Shown piece after piece: positions 53,609 through 63,226 of a DNA stretch of 64,000 nt; position 1 is the first letter of the stretch, and each line of letters starts with the position of its first letter. The translations under genes and the position numbers were made by a program. The notes below the pieces were generated by a model, which saw only the letters and a program-made list of their open reading frames with translations, did no database searches and was not told the origin of the DNA. This stretch comes from Pelagibacteraceae bacterium AG-422-D23. Lineage in GTDB: Bacteria > Pseudomonadota > Alphaproteobacteria > Pelagibacterales > Pelagibacteraceae. The stretch covers positions 124,001-188,000 of the forward strand of contig QCMQ01000001.1 in assembly GCA_003213615.1 (NCBI GenBank). Direction: 5' to 3'.

Positions 53609-54410
53609 GAATTTTTTTTTGGAAATATTTATTGGTATTGTTGCTATTTACTTAATTGTTTTAATTTTCTTATTCTTTTTCCAAAGAAATTTAATGTATC
53701 ATCCTGATGAGAATAATTATTCTGGAGATAATTTAGAGGTTAACATTGAAAAAGTTACCATCAAAACAACAGATAATATTAATCTTTTAGGCTGGTTTCA
53801 TAATAAAAATTTAAAAAGTTATAAAACAATAGTTTATTTTCATGGAAATGCAGGGACACTTGAAAACAGAATCCATAAGTTAAATCATTTTAAAGACATG
53901 GATGTTAATTTTTTAATTATTGCATGGAGAGGGTTTAGCGGCAATAAAGGAAAACCAAGTGAGGAGGGTCTTTATACAGATGGTGCTAGTGCAATAAACT
54001 GGCTTAAAGAAAAAGGTCTAAAAGAGGAAGATATAATAATCTATGGAGAGTCATTGGGAACTGGAATTGCTACCGAAATTACCCAGAATAAAAATTTTGC
54101 AGGATTAATCTTAGAAACTCCCTTTACATCAATGATAGAGTCTGCAAAAAATTTTTATCCATATATTCCAGTAAGTTTAATTTTAAAAGATAAATATGAA
54201 AATGATGAAAAAATTAAAAATATTAATATCCCAGTATTAGTAATGCATGGTGAGGCTGATCAAATAGTTCCATTTTGGATGGGTAAAAAAATTTTTAAAT
54301 TAGCTAGTGAACCTAAATATTCATATTTTACAAAATATGACGATCATATGATGGAATATGATGATAAACTTGTATTAGCTCTTAAATCATTTGTCGATAG
54401 TTTAAATTAA
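53592..54410 (+). CDS. Membrane-anchored alpha/beta hydrolase (BEM46/ABHD13-like)
   Basis: A 272-residue hydrolase with an N-terminal membrane anchor (residues 9-31). The catalytic triad can be placed: Ser154 in IYGESLGTG, Asp223 in HGEADQIVP and His252 in YDDHMMEY; the oxyanion region is VYFHGNAGT. This matches the BEM46/ABHD13/YtmA-like group, serine hydrolases of unknown natural substrate. It overlaps the MFS gene by 17 bases. Confidence 0.9.
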   Translation: MKIKRRNFFLEIFIGIVAIYLIVLIFLFFFQRNLMYHPDENNYSGDNLEVNIEKVTIKTTDNINLLGWFHNKNLKSYKTIVYFHGNAGTLENRIHKLNHFKDMDVNFLIIAWRGFSGNKGKPSEEGLYTDGASAINWLKEKGLKEEDIIIYGESLGTGIATEITQNKNFAGLILETPFTSMIESAKNFYPYIPVSLILKDKYENDEKIKNINIPVLVMHGEADQIVPFWMGKKIFKLASEPKYSYFTKYDDHMMEYDDKLVLALKSFVDSLN

Positions 54411-54458
54411 GCCATAATCTAAACAAAGATAATTCAAATTTTTTTTTTAGGTTAATTT

Positions 54459-55022
54459 ATGAAAAATTTTTTCATATTTTTTATTGTCATGTTTTCTTTA
54501 AATAATTTATCAAATGCCAAAGAAAATTTAGCATCTATAGACAGTCTTTTTCATATCGATCAAATGAATTCGCATGATGAAAGTTTTGCATTATATTTTA
54601 AAACTCGTGAAAAAGCTGTCTTAGCTCGAGGAGAAAATTCAAATTATATTAATGATTTTCCAAAGGATCTTTATATTTACAACTACAAAACAAAAGAGTC
54701 TTTACCACTGATCTCCTATGAATGGTTTCCTAAAACAGCAAAATATTTTTTGCAGGAGTATGATTTTCCTGTTTTCCCAGATGACTTTGCATATTATCTT
54801 TTAAAAGATAATAAAACTCTGGTGATGATTAGCGCTGTAAAAAGTTTAAAGGCTAATCTTAAATTTGATATTATTGAAAAAAAACTAGAACTTTATCCTT
54901 TAAATGGAAAATTTGATTTTATTATTTCTTCGATAGCTAAAAATTGTGGACATTATGAATTTAAAGAACACTACAAATGTAGTTTTTATAAACCTTTAAT
55001 TTCTAGTACCTTAATTAATTAA
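54459..55022 (+). CDS. Exported protein of unknown function
   Basis: A 187-residue protein with a signal peptide (MKNFFIFFIVMFSLNNLSNA, residues 1-20). The mature part has no family I recognise; it is mixed alpha/beta, has two cysteines near the C terminus (CGHYEFKEHYKC) that could form a disulfide. It starts 48 bases after the hydrolase and its end overlaps the convergent ftsY by eight bases. Confidence 0.7.
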   Translation: MKNFFIFFIVMFSLNNLSNAKENLASIDSLFHIDQMNSHDESFALYFKTREKAVLARGENSNYINDFPKDLYIYNYKTKESLPLISYEWFPKTAKYFLQEYDFPVFPDDFAYYLLKDNKTLVMISAVKSLKANLKFDIIEKKLELYPLNGKFDFIISSIAKNCGHYEFKEHYKCSFYKPLISSTLIN

Positions 55023-55932
55023 TTTGAGTAAATGCCTCTGCAAATTTTTCAGCCTCAAAAATTTGTAAATCATCTTCTTTTTCACCTAATCCAAGGGCAA
55101 TAATTGGTAGTTTATATTTTTTAGCAACAGCTAAAAGAATACCTCCTTTAGCTGTACCATCTAATTTTGTCATAATAAGACCAGTTATTGGAATGATTTT
55201 ATTAAATTCTTCAACTTGATTAATTACATTTTGTCCCGAAGTTGCATCCAAAACTAAAATAACATCATGTGGAGCATCAGGATCAATTTTTTTAGTAACG
55301 TTTGCTATTTTTTTATATTCTTCCATCAAATTTTTTTTATTTTGTAATCTTCCAGCTGTATCAATTAAAACTTGGTTAAAATTATTATTTAATGCTTCTT
55401 CAATAGCTTTGTAAGCAACTGATGCAGGATCAGAGCCTTGAGATGATTTTGTAATTTGAACATCAACTTTGTTTGCCCAATTTTCTAGTTGTTCTATAGC
55501 TGCTGCTCTAAAAGTATCTGATGCAGCTAGCATTACTTTATTTCCATTACTCTTTAATATTTTGCTTATTTTTCCAATAGTAGTTGTCTTTCCAACACCA
55601 TTGACACCTGAAATTAATGTTGCATTTAATTTTTCTTTTTTTTTGAAGAATTCAATATTTTCTAAAGGTTTCATAATTGAAATAATATAATTTTTTAAAA
55701 TATTATTTATTTCATCAGTTAAATCTTTATTGGGATCAATTTTTGTTTGAGAAATTATTTCTCTTATTTCTGAAGCAGAAACAATACCAACATCGGATTG
55801 AATTAAGTAATCTTCAATTTTATCTAATGTTTTGTCATCAATCTCTTTTTTTACAACTATATCTCTTAAACCCGTTGTAAAAGCTGAGGCACTTTTTTTA
55901 AAACCTGATTTAAATTTTTCAAAAATTCCCAT
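55015..55932 (-). CDS. ftsY: Signal recognition particle receptor FtsY
   Basis: A 305-residue SRP GTPase without the long acidic A domain of E. coli FtsY, as is common in this class. The N-terminal amphipathic start MGIFEKFKSGFKKSASAF probably binds membrane lipid. GTPase motifs are GVNGVGKTTTIGK (P-loop, about 113-125), DTFRAAA, DTAGR and TKLDGTAKGG. It works with Ffh, encoded 1 kb away on the other strand, in targeting membrane proteins. Its start overlaps the dapF stop. Confidence 0.97.
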   Translation of the reverse strand: MGIFEKFKSGFKKSASAFTTGLRDIVVKKEIDDKTLDKIEDYLIQSDVGIVSASEIREIISQTKIDPNKDLTDEINNILKNYIISIMKPLENIEFFKKKEKLNATLISGVNGVGKTTTIGKISKILKSNGNKVMLAASDTFRAAAIEQLENWANKVDVQITKSSQGSDPASVAYKAIEEALNNNFNQVLIDTAGRLQNKKNLMEEYKKIANVTKKIDPDAPHDVILVLDATSGQNVINQVEEFNKIIPITGLIMTKLDGTAKGGILLAVAKKYKLPIIALGLGEKEDDLQIFEAEKFAEAFTQIN

Positions 55933-56756
55933 TAAATTTTAAAATTTATCTCCTCAATATCTGAAACTGGTCCTTTCATATGAATACTATTGTTTTCATC
56001 AATTGAAATTGTCAATCTACCTGTAGAAAATTCAATATCAACTTTATCATTTACCAGTCCGTTTTGTTTTGCGGCAAAAGCTGTTGCGCAAGCTGCAGTT
56101 CCACAAGCTTTGGTAAGTCCAGCTCCTCTTTCCCACACTCTAACTTTTATCAATTCTTTGTTTACAACAGTTGCTAAAGTAACATTACATTTTTCTGGAA
56201 ATAGAGAGTGGGTTTCGATTTTTGGTCCAATTTTTTCAATTTCAAAATTTTCGTTATTATCAACAAAAAAAACTACATGTGGGTTTCCAACATTTACAGC
56301 AGTTCCGCCAGAAAATTCGTTATTATTTTTGTCATTAATTTTAATTCCTAAATTATTTGTATTTAATTCTTTAGACAATGGAATCTCATCCCATTTTGTT
56401 TTTGCAACACCTATTTCTGTAGAAACCATTTTTTCTCCAACAATATTTGATTTTAATTTGCCAGATAAAGTTGTTAGGACAATTTCTTTTTTGTTATTTT
56501 CTTTGCCTAATAAATCAGCAATACATCGCGTACCATTTCCACACGCACCTGACATTCCTCCATCTGAATTATAAAATTCTAGTGAAGCATCTGAAATATC
56601 ATTTTTTTTAATCAATATTAGTTGGTCACAACCAATAAATTTTCTGTCACAAATCTTTATTATTTGCTCTTTCGTCAAATTTGTAATTGTTTGCCTATTA
56701 TCTATGATGACAAAATCATTACCTAAACCGTCCATTTTAAAAGCTTTAATATCCAT
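55932..56756 (-). CDS. dapF: Diaminopimelate epimerase
   Basis: A 274-residue DapF that interconverts LL- and meso-diaminopimelate for lysine and peptidoglycan. Both catalytic cysteines are present: one in GGMSGACGNGTRC (about residue 72) and one in GLTKACGTAACA (about residue 218). Start MDIKAFKMDGLGNDFVIID is typical. It is upstream of ftsY with a one-base overlap; many alphaproteobacteria have a tRNA methylthiotransferase gene between the two, which is absent here. Confidence 0.97.
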   Translation of the reverse strand: MDIKAFKMDGLGNDFVIIDNRQTITNLTKEQIIKICDRKFIGCDQLILIKKNDISDASLEFYNSDGGMSGACGNGTRCIADLLGKENNKKEIVLTTLSGKLKSNIVGEKMVSTEIGVAKTKWDEIPLSKELNTNNLGIKINDKNNNEFSGGTAVNVGNPHVVFFVDNNENFEIEKIGPKIETHSLFPEKCNVTLATVVNKELIKVRVWERGAGLTKACGTAACATAFAAKQNGLVNDKVDIEFSTGRLTISIDENNSIHMKGPVSDIEEINFKI

Positions 56757-56789
56757 ATATAGATATTTAACTTATTTATTGACTTTTTG

Positions 56790-56806
56790 AACCTCTATTA
56801 TAGGTT
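56790..56806. promoter_or_regulatory. 17-bp near-perfect palindrome in the dapF/ffh divergent promoter region
   Basis: AACCTCTATTATAGGTT is symmetric except for one pair and carries a -10-like box on both strands (TATTAT on +, TATAAT on -). A TTGACT lies at 56779-56784. It could be a shared operator or two overlapping back-to-back promoters. Confidence 0.45.
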
Positions 56807-56816
56807 GTTGCCGTTT

Positions 56817-56911
56817 CCGCAAAAACATTAACTTTGCGGTGTCTTTGGAAACAAAGAGATCGACACTAGTCAGCGAGGGTTCGCCCACTAGTGCGTTACT
56901 GCTATGCGTAA
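56817..56911 (+). ncRNA. Unidentified structured RNA or ffh leader, four stem-loops
   Basis: This GC-rich stretch between dapF and ffh folds into consecutive hairpins: CCGCAAA/TTTGCGG (56817-56823, 56833-56839), TCTTTG-GAAA-CAAAGA with a GNRA loop (56842-56857), CACTAGT/ACTAGTG (56864-56870, 56887-56893) enclosing GCGA/TCGC (56873-56884), and TTAC/GTAA (56896-56911). GTGTC (56839-56843) can also pair with GACAC (56862-56866), which would exclude parts of the first and third stems. It ends five bases before the ffh ATG and no ribosomal binding site is visible there. It lacks the SRP RNA loop sequence. Strand is + by proximity to ffh; the boundaries are approximate. Confidence 0.6.
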
Positions 56912-56916
56912 TAAAT

Positions 56917-58275
56917 ATGTTTGAAAATTTAACAAATAAATTTGAAGAAATTTTTTCTTCTCTGAAAAAGGCGCCTTCACTTGATGAAGCTCAAGTAGAT
57001 GAAGGTTTAAGAGGTATTAGGCAAGCCTTACTTGAAGCAGATGTCTCTTTGGATGTTGCAAAAGATTTTATTGAAAAAGTTAAGCCAAAGGCATTAGGCC
57101 AAGAGATAATAAGGTCTACCTCTCCTGGGGATATGGTTGTTAAAATTGTTTATGATGAGCTCGTAGACTTATTAGGTGCAACAAATAATGAGATAAACTT
57201 AAACGCAGTACCGCCTGTGCCAATGATGTTAGTTGGGTTACAAGGTTCTGGTAAAACAACAACAACAGCAAAATTAGCAAAATTTTTAGAAAATAATAAA
57301 AAGAAAAAAGTAATGATGGTCAGTCTAGATATTTACAGACCAGCTGCACAAGAACAACTTAGATCTTTAGGAGAGCAAAATAATATTTTAACTTTACCTA
57401 TTATAGAAGGTCAGCAACCTGCTGATATTTGTAGAAGAGCAATAAGTGCTGCTAATTTAAATGGAGCTGAAATAATTTTATTTGATACTGCTGGTAGAAC
57501 TCAAATCGATTTACAAATGATGAGTGAGATTAAGCAAATTGAAGCTGTCATTAACCCAACAGAAACTTTTTTAGTTGCAGACTCTCTAACAGGTCAAGTT
57601 GCAGCCTCAGTGGCAAAAGAATTTAAAAATACAGTTAATTTATCAGGAATTATTTTAACTAGGGCTGATGGTGATGCAAGAGGTGGTGCTGCAGTGAGTA
57701 TGAAATATGTTTCTAACGTTCCAATTAAATTCTTAGGGATAGGAGAAAAAATAGATAATCTTGAAGTATTCCATCCAGATAGAATTGCAAACAGAATACT
57801 TGGTATGGGGGATATTGTATCCCTTGTAGAAAAGGCGGCTCAAGATTTAGGAGAAGAAAATCTTAAAAAAGCAGAGGAAAATTTAAAAAAAGGTCAATTC
57901 TCTATGGAAGATTATTTGTCTCAATTAAGACAGATGAAAAAAATGGGTGGCATTGAGGGAATTATGTCTTTTATGCCAGGAGTTTCTAAAATTAAATCTC
58001 AAATGGACTCAGCGGGAATTGACGAAAGTATAATTACTAAAAATGAAGCTATTATTTTATCAATGACAAAAAAAGAAAGAGAGAACCCAAAAATAATAGA
58101 TGGTTCTAGAAAAAAAAGAATTGCTAATGGCTCTGGCTCAGATCCAGCCACTATCAATAAATTGCTTAAGCAATTTAAAATGATGTCTGAAATGATGAAA
58201 AAGATGTCTAAAGGAAATCTGAAAGGTATGTCTGACAAGGGTATACCGCCAGAGCTATTTAACCAATTAAAGTAA
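56917..58275 (+). CDS. ffh: Signal recognition particle protein Ffh
   Basis: Ffh of 452 residues from ATG 56917, the start that gives the family N terminus [18 protein letters not shown]; an in-frame ATG at 56839 would add 26 residues translated from the structured region and is rejected. GTPase motifs: [47 protein letters not shown]. The Met-rich M domain (about 300-452) ends with [17 protein letters not shown]. It binds signal sequences and 4.5S RNA and docks on FtsY. First gene of ffh-rpsP-trmD-rplS. Confidence 0.97.
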   Translation: MFENLTNKFEEIFSSLKKAPSLDEAQVDEGLRGIRQALLEADVSLDVAKDFIEKVKPKALGQEIIRSTSPGDMVVKIVYDELVDLLGATNNEINLNAVPPVPMMLVGLQGSGKTTTTAKLAKFLENNKKKKVMMVSLDIYRPAAQEQLRSLGEQNNILTLPIIEGQQPADICRRAISAANLNGAEIILFDTAGRTQIDLQMMSEIKQIEAVINPTETFLVADSLTGQVAASVAKEFKNTVNLSGIILTRADGDARGGAAVSMKYVSNVPIKFLGIGEKIDNLEVFHPDRIANRILGMGDIVSLVEKAAQDLGEENLKKAEENLKKGQFSMEDYLSQLRQMKKMGGIEGIMSFMPGVSKIKSQMDSAGIDESIITKNEAIILSMTKKERENPKIIDGSRKKRIANGSGSDPATINKLLKQFKMMSEMMKKMSKGNLKGMSDKGIPPELFNQLK

Positions 58276-58289
58276 AAAAAGGAGAAGAA

Positions 58290-58769
58290 ATGTTAAAATT
58301 AAGATTATCAAGAGGTGGAACAAAAAAACGTCCTGTTTATAAGGTTGTTGTTGCCGACAGTCGTTTTGCAAGGGACGGAAGATTTATAGAGAAGGTTGGT
58401 TTTTTTAACCCTCTACTACCAAAAGAGAAAAAAGAAAGAGTGGGCCTAGAAGCTGAGAGAATTAAATATTGGCTTGGTCAAGGAGCTCAACCAACAACTA
58501 GAGTAGCAAGAATTTTAGGTGAGAACGAACTAATGCCTATGCCTGCAAATGGAAATAATCCAAATAAAGCAGTGCCAAAAAAAGAGAGAAATAAAAAAGA
58601 AGAGGATAATAAAGAAGCTCCAAAAGCAGAAGCAGCTCCAGCAGCTCCAGCAGCAGAAGCAGCTCCAGCAGCAGAAGCAGCTCCAGCAGCAGAAGCTCCT
58701 AAGGAAGAAGCTCCAAAAGCAGAAGCTCCTAAAGAAAAAGAAGAAGCTCCAGCAGAGGAAAAAAAATAA
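58290..58769 (+). CDS. rpsP: Ribosomal protein S16 with long Ala/Glu/Lys/Pro tail
   Basis: Residues 1 to about 82 are a normal S16 ([51 protein letters not shown]). The protein then continues to residue 159 with a Lys-rich linker ([13 protein letters not shown]) and a low-complexity tail of Ala, Pro, Glu and Lys. Three exact copies of an 18-base unit (58641-58694) code AAPAAE three times. A good ribosomal binding site (AGGAGAAG) precedes the start. S16 in most bacteria is 80-90 residues. L19 in the same operon has a similar tail. Confidence 0.96.
   Translation: MLKLRLSRGGTKKRPVYKVVVADSRFARDGRFIEKVGFFNPLLPKEKKERVGLEAERIKYWLGQGAQPTTRVARILGENELMPMPANGNNPNKAVPKKERNKKEEDNKEAPKAEAAPAAPAAEAAPAAEAAPAAEAPKEEAPKAEAPKEKEEAPAEEKK
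58641..58694 (+). repeat. 18-bp tandem repeat, three exact copies, in rpsP
   Basis: The unit GCAGCTCCAGCAGCAGAA occurs at 58641-58658, 58659-58676 and 58677-58694, in frame, coding AAPAAE. The last copy with its flank matches the rplS repeat at 25 of 26 bases. Confidence 0.95.
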
Positions 58770-58783
58770 TTTAAAGATTATTT

Positions 58784-59470
58784 ATGTGGCAAGCTCAAGT
58801 GTTTACACTTTATCCAGAGGTTTTTCCTGGTCCTTTATCTAAAGGACTTTATGGAAAAGCTTTATCAAATAATTTATGGAAACTTAAAGTTGTAAACATA
58901 AGAGATGCAGCTGATGACAAACATAAAACAGTAGATGACACACCTTATGGGGGTGGTTCAGGGATGTTGTTAAAAGCAGATGTTCTTGCAAAGTCTTTAG
59001 ATGAAAACAAAAATGAGAGTGAGAGAATTTTATACTTATCACCAAAAGGAAAAAAATTTGATCAAAATTTAGCAAAAGAGCTAGCTAATGAAAAATCTCT
59101 GTCTTTAATTTGTGGTCATTTTGAAGGTGTGGATGAAAGAATACTTTCAACAAGAAATATTGAGGAAATTAGTATTGGAGATTATGTTTTGTCAGGCGGG
59201 GAGTCAGCCGCATATGTAGTTATAGATAGTATTTTAAGATTGCTGCCAGGTGTATTAGGAAATGAAAACTCTAAATTAGATGAAACCTTTGAAAATGGTC
59301 TTCTAGAGTACCCTCAGTATACAAAACCTCAAATTTGGGAGGAAAAAGCTGTGCCAGACGTGCTATTATCAGGTGATCATAATAAAATTAAACACTGGCG
59401 TTTATCTCAATCTGAGGCTATAACACGCGTCCGAAGACCAGATTTATGGGAAAAATATAAGAAGAATTAA
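58784..59470 (+). CDS. trmD: tRNA (guanine37-N1)-methyltransferase TrmD
   Basis: A 228-residue TrmD that makes m1G37 in tRNAs with G36, preventing +1 frameshifts. The trefoil-knot AdoMet motifs are present: [23 protein letters not shown] and [14 protein letters not shown]. The N terminus ([21 protein letters not shown]) and the [10 protein letters not shown] loop are typical. It starts 14 bases after rpsP; rimM, which normally lies between the two, is not here. Slightly shorter than the E. coli enzyme. Confidence 0.96.
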   Translation: MWQAQVFTLYPEVFPGPLSKGLYGKALSNNLWKLKVVNIRDAADDKHKTVDDTPYGGGSGMLLKADVLAKSLDENKNESERILYLSPKGKKFDQNLAKELANEKSLSLICGHFEGVDERILSTRNIEEISIGDYVLSGGESAAYVVIDSILRLLPGVLGNENSKLDETFENGLLEYPQYTKPQIWEEKAVPDVLLSGDHNKIKHWRLSQSEAITRVRRPDLWEKYKKN

Positions 59471-59486
59471 CTTGATAAATATTAAC

Positions 59487-60080
59487 ATGAAAACAATTGA
59501 AGAAATAAACCAGCAAAACGTTAAAAAAATAATTTCAGAGAAAAAAATTCCAGAATTTTATCCTGGAGATGTTGTTAAGGTTGGTGTGAGAATTACCGAG
59601 GGTAAAAAAGAAAGAATTCAATATTTTGAGGGAGTATGTATTGCTAAAAAAAGCAGAGACTTAAACTCATCTTTTACGGTTAGAAAAATTTCATTTGGAG
59701 AGGGTGTTGAGAGAACTTTTCCTTTATTTGGAACTTTAATTGATTCAATTAAGGTTATTAGATCAGGTAAAGTAAGAAGAGCAAAACTTTATTATCTAAG
59801 AGACAGAACTGGTAAATCAGCTAGGATTGCTGAAAAAATTAGAAAAAAAATTGGTATTGATATCGAAGCAAAACCAGAAACAGTTACAGAGGAAAATGTA
59901 GCTCCTGCAGTAGAAGCAACAAATGAAGAAGCTTCTAAAGCAGAAGCGAAACCTAAAGAAGAAGCAGCTCCAGCAGCAGAGGCTCCTAAAGCAGAAGCGG
60001 CACCTAAAGAAGAAGCAGCTCCAGCAGCAGAGGCTCCTAAAGAAGAACAAAAATCAGAAAGCTCTACAGAAAAAAAATAA
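59487..60080 (+). CDS. rplS: Ribosomal protein L19 with long Ala/Glu/Lys/Pro tail
   Basis: I choose ATG 59487 ([11 protein letters not shown]), 17 bases after trmD; a TTG at 59472 would add five residues. Residues 1 to about 122 are a standard L19 ([62 protein letters not shown]). Residues from about 128 to 197 are a low-complexity tail made partly of a duplicated 17-residue unit. L19 is usually about 115-130 residues. The tail resembles that of S16 in the same operon at protein and DNA level. Confidence 0.95.
   Translation: MKTIEEINQQNVKKIISEKKIPEFYPGDVVKVGVRITEGKKERIQYFEGVCIAKKSRDLNSSFTVRKISFGEGVERTFPLFGTLIDSIKVIRSGKVRRAKLYYLRDRTGKSARIAEKIRKKIGIDIEAKPETVTEENVAPAVEATNEEASKAEAKPKEEAAPAAEAPKAEAAPKEEAAPAAEAPKEEQKSESSTEKK
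59940..60041 (+). repeat. 51-bp tandem duplication in rplS tail
   Basis: Unit one (59940-59990) and unit two (59991-60041) match at 49 of 51 bases, and each codes 17 residues ([17 protein letters not shown] and [17 protein letters not shown]). Confidence 0.95.
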
Positions 60081-60091
60081 TTTTTTTTTCA

Positions 60092-61495
60092 ATGTCTACA
60101 ACAATATACGATAAAATTTGGAACGATCATCTAGTTGATCAACAAGATGACGGCACATCTTTGCTTTTTGTAGATAGACATTTAATTCATGAGGTGACAA
60201 GCCCCCAAGCTTTTGAAGGATTGAGAAATTCTAATAGAAAAGTTAGACACCCAAATTTAACTCTAGCAGTTGCAGACCATAATGTTCCAACAACTAACAG
60301 ATCAAAAGGTATTTCAGATGAAGAATCAAAAATTCAAGTAGATACTTTAGAGTCAAATTGTAAAGAATTTGGCGTTCAGTTATTTGGTATGGATGATAAG
60401 AGACAAGGTATCGTTCACATAATAGGACCTGAACAAGGTTTTACTCAACCAGGTACAGTTATTGTTTGTGGAGACAGTCATACTGCAACGCATGGAGCAT
60501 TTGGTGCCTTAGCATTTGGAATAGGAACTTCAGAAGTCGAACATGTTTTAGCAACCCAAACACTAGTTCAGAAGAAAGCTAAAAATTTTAGAATTAATGT
60601 TAATGGCGAACTTCCTGTGGGAGTTACTTCTAAAGATGTAATTCTTCAAATAATTGGAAAAATAGGTACAGCAGGTGGAACAGGATCGGTTGTGGAATAT
60701 GCTGGAGATTTAATAAGATCTTTAAGTGTTGAGCAAAGAATGACCATTTGTAATATGACAATTGAAGGTGGTGCAAGAGCAGGATTAATTGCACCAGATG
60801 AAAAAATTTTTGAATATCTAAAAGGAAAACCAATGTCTCCAAAAGGTGAAAATTGGGATAAAGCTTTGAATTATTGGGAAACTTTAAAAACAGATGCTGA
60901 TGCTAGTTTTGATAAAGAAATTAGCCTTAATGCAAATGAAATTTTACCCATGATTACATGGGGCACGTCACCACAAGATGTAATAACAATTGATGGAAAA
61001 GTTCCAAATCCAAATAATGAGACCGATGAAGATAAAAAAAATTCAATTGAAAGAGCTTTAAAGTATATGGGTCTAAAACCTGACATGGCAGCCACAGATA
61101 TAAAAATAGATAAAGTATTTATTGGTAGTTGTACTAATGGCAGAATAGAAGATTTGAGAGAAGCAGCAAAGATCTTAAAAGATAAAAAAGTATCATCGCA
61201 TGTTAATGCTATCGTAGTTCCAGGCTCAGGCTTGGTTAAAGAACAAGCAGAGCAAGAGGGACTAGATAAAATTTTTGTTAGCTCAGGGTTTGAATGGAGA
61301 GAACCAGGTTGCTCTATGTGTTTAGCGATGAATGCTGATAAATTAAAGCCAGAAGAAAGATGTGCCTCTACATCAAATAGAAATTTTGAGGGAAGACAAG
61401 GTAGAGGCGGCAGAACCCATCTAGTTAGTCCAGGAATGGCTGCAGCAGCTGCAATTTCAGGTAATTTAGATGATGTCAGAAAGTATCAAAATTAA
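60092..61495 (+). CDS. leuC: 3-isopropylmalate dehydratase large subunit
   Basis: LeuC, 467 residues, an aconitase-family [4Fe-4S] enzyme that isomerises isopropylmalate in leucine synthesis together with LeuD. Cluster cysteines are in [13 protein letters not shown] (about residue 347) and [11 protein letters not shown] (two Cys, about 407-410). Other blocks are [12 protein letters not shown] and [15 protein letters not shown]. It starts eleven bases after rplS, so leucine genes may share transcription with the ribosomal operon. Confidence 0.97.
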   Translation: MSTTIYDKIWNDHLVDQQDDGTSLLFVDRHLIHEVTSPQAFEGLRNSNRKVRHPNLTLAVADHNVPTTNRSKGISDEESKIQVDTLESNCKEFGVQLFGMDDKRQGIVHIIGPEQGFTQPGTVIVCGDSHTATHGAFGALAFGIGTSEVEHVLATQTLVQKKAKNFRINVNGELPVGVTSKDVILQIIGKIGTAGGTGSVVEYAGDLIRSLSVEQRMTICNMTIEGGARAGLIAPDEKIFEYLKGKPMSPKGENWDKALNYWETLKTDADASFDKEISLNANEILPMITWGTSPQDVITIDGKVPNPNNETDEDKKNSIERALKYMGLKPDMAATDIKIDKVFIGSCTNGRIEDLREAAKILKDKKVSSHVNAIVVPGSGLVKEQAEQEGLDKIFVSSGFEWREPGCSMCLAMNADKLKPEERCASTSNRNFEGRQGRGGRTHLVSPGMAAAAAISGNLDDVRKYQN

Positions 61496-62101
61496 ATGCA
61501 AAAATTTAATAAATTAAAAAGTATCCCAGCTTATTTACCAATTGTAAATATTGATACAGATATGATAATTCCAAAACAGTTTTTAAAAACTATCAAAAGA
61601 ACTGGTCTTGGAAAAAATTTATTTTTTGAAATGAGATATGATGATCAAGGCAAAGAAATAAATGATTTTGTATTAAATAAAGATCCATTTAATCAATCTA
61701 AAATTTTAATTGCTGGAAAAAACTTTGGATGTGGTTCATCAAGAGAACATGCTCCTTGGGCTTTATTAGATTTTGGAATTACTTGCGTAATAAGTTCAAG
61801 TTATGCAGATATTTTTTTTAGCAATTGTTTTAAAAACGGAATTTTGCCAATAATACTTGAAGAAGAAAAAATAAAAGAGTTATCCGAATACGCAAATAGA
61901 CAAGAAGAAATTTCTATTGATTTGAATGAAGAAAAAATAGTTTATGGAAACAATGAGCTAAAATTTGAAGTTGATCCGTTTAAGAAAAAATGTTTGTTAG
62001 AAGGACTTGATGATATCGCTTTATCATTAAAAAAATCAGAAAAAATAGAAAAGTTTGAAACAAATTTAAAAAACGAAAAGCCTTGGGTATTTAATGATTA
62101 A
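61496..62101 (+). CDS. leuD: 3-isopropylmalate dehydratase small subunit
   Basis: LeuD, 201 residues, the swivel domain partner of LeuC. Motifs are [22 protein letters not shown] (about residues 18-39) and [20 protein letters not shown] (about 72-91). It begins directly after the leuC stop, and its end overlaps the leuB start by eight bases. Confidence 0.97.
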   Translation: MQKFNKLKSIPAYLPIVNIDTDMIIPKQFLKTIKRTGLGKNLFFEMRYDDQGKEINDFVLNKDPFNQSKILIAGKNFGCGSSREHAPWALLDFGITCVISSSYADIFFSNCFKNGILPIILEEEKIKELSEYANRQEEISIDLNEEKIVYGNNELKFEVDPFKKKCLLEGLDDIALSLKKSEKIEKFETNLKNEKPWVFND

Positions 62102-63200
62102 AGTAAAAAAAAGAAAAATACTTTTACTTCCTGGTGATGGTATTGGTCCAGAGGTAATAGCGGAGGTAAAAAAAATCATTAACTGGTTTAATGATAAAAA
62201 ATCTTTAGATTTTGAAATAGATCAGGAGCTAGTTGGTGGTTGTTCTTATGATAAACACGGCACCCCTATCACTGATGAGGTTTTTTATAAAGCACTAGAA
62301 AGTGAAGTAATTATGCTTGGAGCAGTTGGTGGTCCTACATGGGATAATCTTGAATTTTCCAAAAAACCAGAAAGAGCATTATTAAAACTTAGGAAAGAAT
62401 TAAAACTTTTTGCAAATTTAAGGCCTGCAATTTGTTTCAAACAATTAGTCGATGCTTCAACCCTTAAGCCAGAGGTAGTTTCAGGACTAGATATAATGAT
62501 AGTAAGAGAATTAACGGGCGGTATATATTTTGGTGAACCTAGAGGAATTAAGCCAATTGAAAATGGAGAAAGAAAAGGAATTAATACACACACTTATACG
62601 ACTAGTGAAATTACTAGAGTAGCTAGGATCGCTTTTGAATTAGCTAGAAAAAGATCAAATAAGGTTACTTCTTGTGAAAAATCAAATGTGATGGAGGCAG
62701 GACAATTGTGGAAAGAAGAAGTTCAAGAACTTCATGAAAAAGAATACAAAGATGTAGAACTAAGTCACATGTTAGCAGACAATTGTGCTATGCAGCTTTT
62801 AAGAAACCCAAAACAATTTGATGTAATTGTAACAGATAATTTGTTTGGAGATATGTTGTCAGACCAAGCTTCAATGTTAACAGGATCTTTAGGTCTTTTG
62901 CCCTCAGCATCTTTAGGTGCAAAAAATAAAGATGGTGAGATGAGAGCGATGTACGAGCCTATACACGGGTCAGCTCCAGATATAGCTGGTAAAGGGATAG
63001 CAAATCCAATTGCTTCTATTTTGAGCTTTGCTATGGCCCTGAGGTATTCTTTAGATCTTGATAAAGAAGCAGATATTTTAGAAAAAGCAGTTCAAGATGT
63101 TTTAAATGATGGGTTAAGAACTAAAGACACAATGTCAGAAGGCATGAAAGAGACTTCCACCTCAGCAATGGGTGATGCGATAATTTCAAAATTGCAATAA
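62094..63200 (+). CDS. leuB: 3-isopropylmalate dehydrogenase
   Basis: LeuB, 368 residues, oxidatively decarboxylates 3-isopropylmalate with NAD+. Motifs are [15 protein letters not shown] at the start, [16 protein letters not shown] with the catalytic Tyr, [28 protein letters not shown] (metal-binding Asp residues) and [19 protein letters not shown]. Alternative in-frame starts upstream are not needed; the ATG at 62094 overlaps leuD. Confidence 0.97.
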   Translation: MIKVKKRKILLLPGDGIGPEVIAEVKKIINWFNDKKSLDFEIDQELVGGCSYDKHGTPITDEVFYKALESEVIMLGAVGGPTWDNLEFSKKPERALLKLRKELKLFANLRPAICFKQLVDASTLKPEVVSGLDIMIVRELTGGIYFGEPRGIKPIENGERKGINTHTYTTSEITRVARIAFELARKRSNKVTSCEKSNVMEAGQLWKEEVQELHEKEYKDVELSHMLADNCAMQLLRNPKQFDVIVTDNLFGDMLSDQASMLTGSLGLLPSASLGAKNKDGEMRAMYEPIHGSAPDIAGKGIANPIASILSFAMALRYSLDLDKEADILEKAVQDVLNDGLRTKDTMSEGMKETSTSAMGDAIISKLQ

Positions 63201-63226
63201 AACTAGAATTATTCTAAGCTATTAAT

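Noticed and set aside
56873-56893. tRNA-like T arm around GGGTTCGCCC
   Set aside because: No acceptor stem, anticodon arm or CCA context can be drawn; the match is limited to the loop-like TTCG.
56839-56916. In-frame N-terminal extension of ffh by 26 residues
   Set aside because: The added residues do not resemble Ffh, whose family start is at 56917, and the DNA is better explained by base pairing into hairpins.
56800-56916. 4.5S SRP RNA gene (tempting because it adjoins ffh)
   Set aside because: The conserved SRP apical loop (GGAAGGAAGCAG-type) is not present on either strand, and the fold is a row of separate hairpins, not one long rod.
58549-58842. Lys/Gln-rich frame overlapping the rpsP tail
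   Set aside because: A shifted reading of the same GCA/GAA-rich repeats; no start signal and S16 accounts for the DNA.
59817-60050. Cys/Phe-rich open frame on the minus strand opposite rplS
   Set aside because: It is the antisense reading of the Ala/Glu/Lys repeat tail of L19; composition follows from the repeat.
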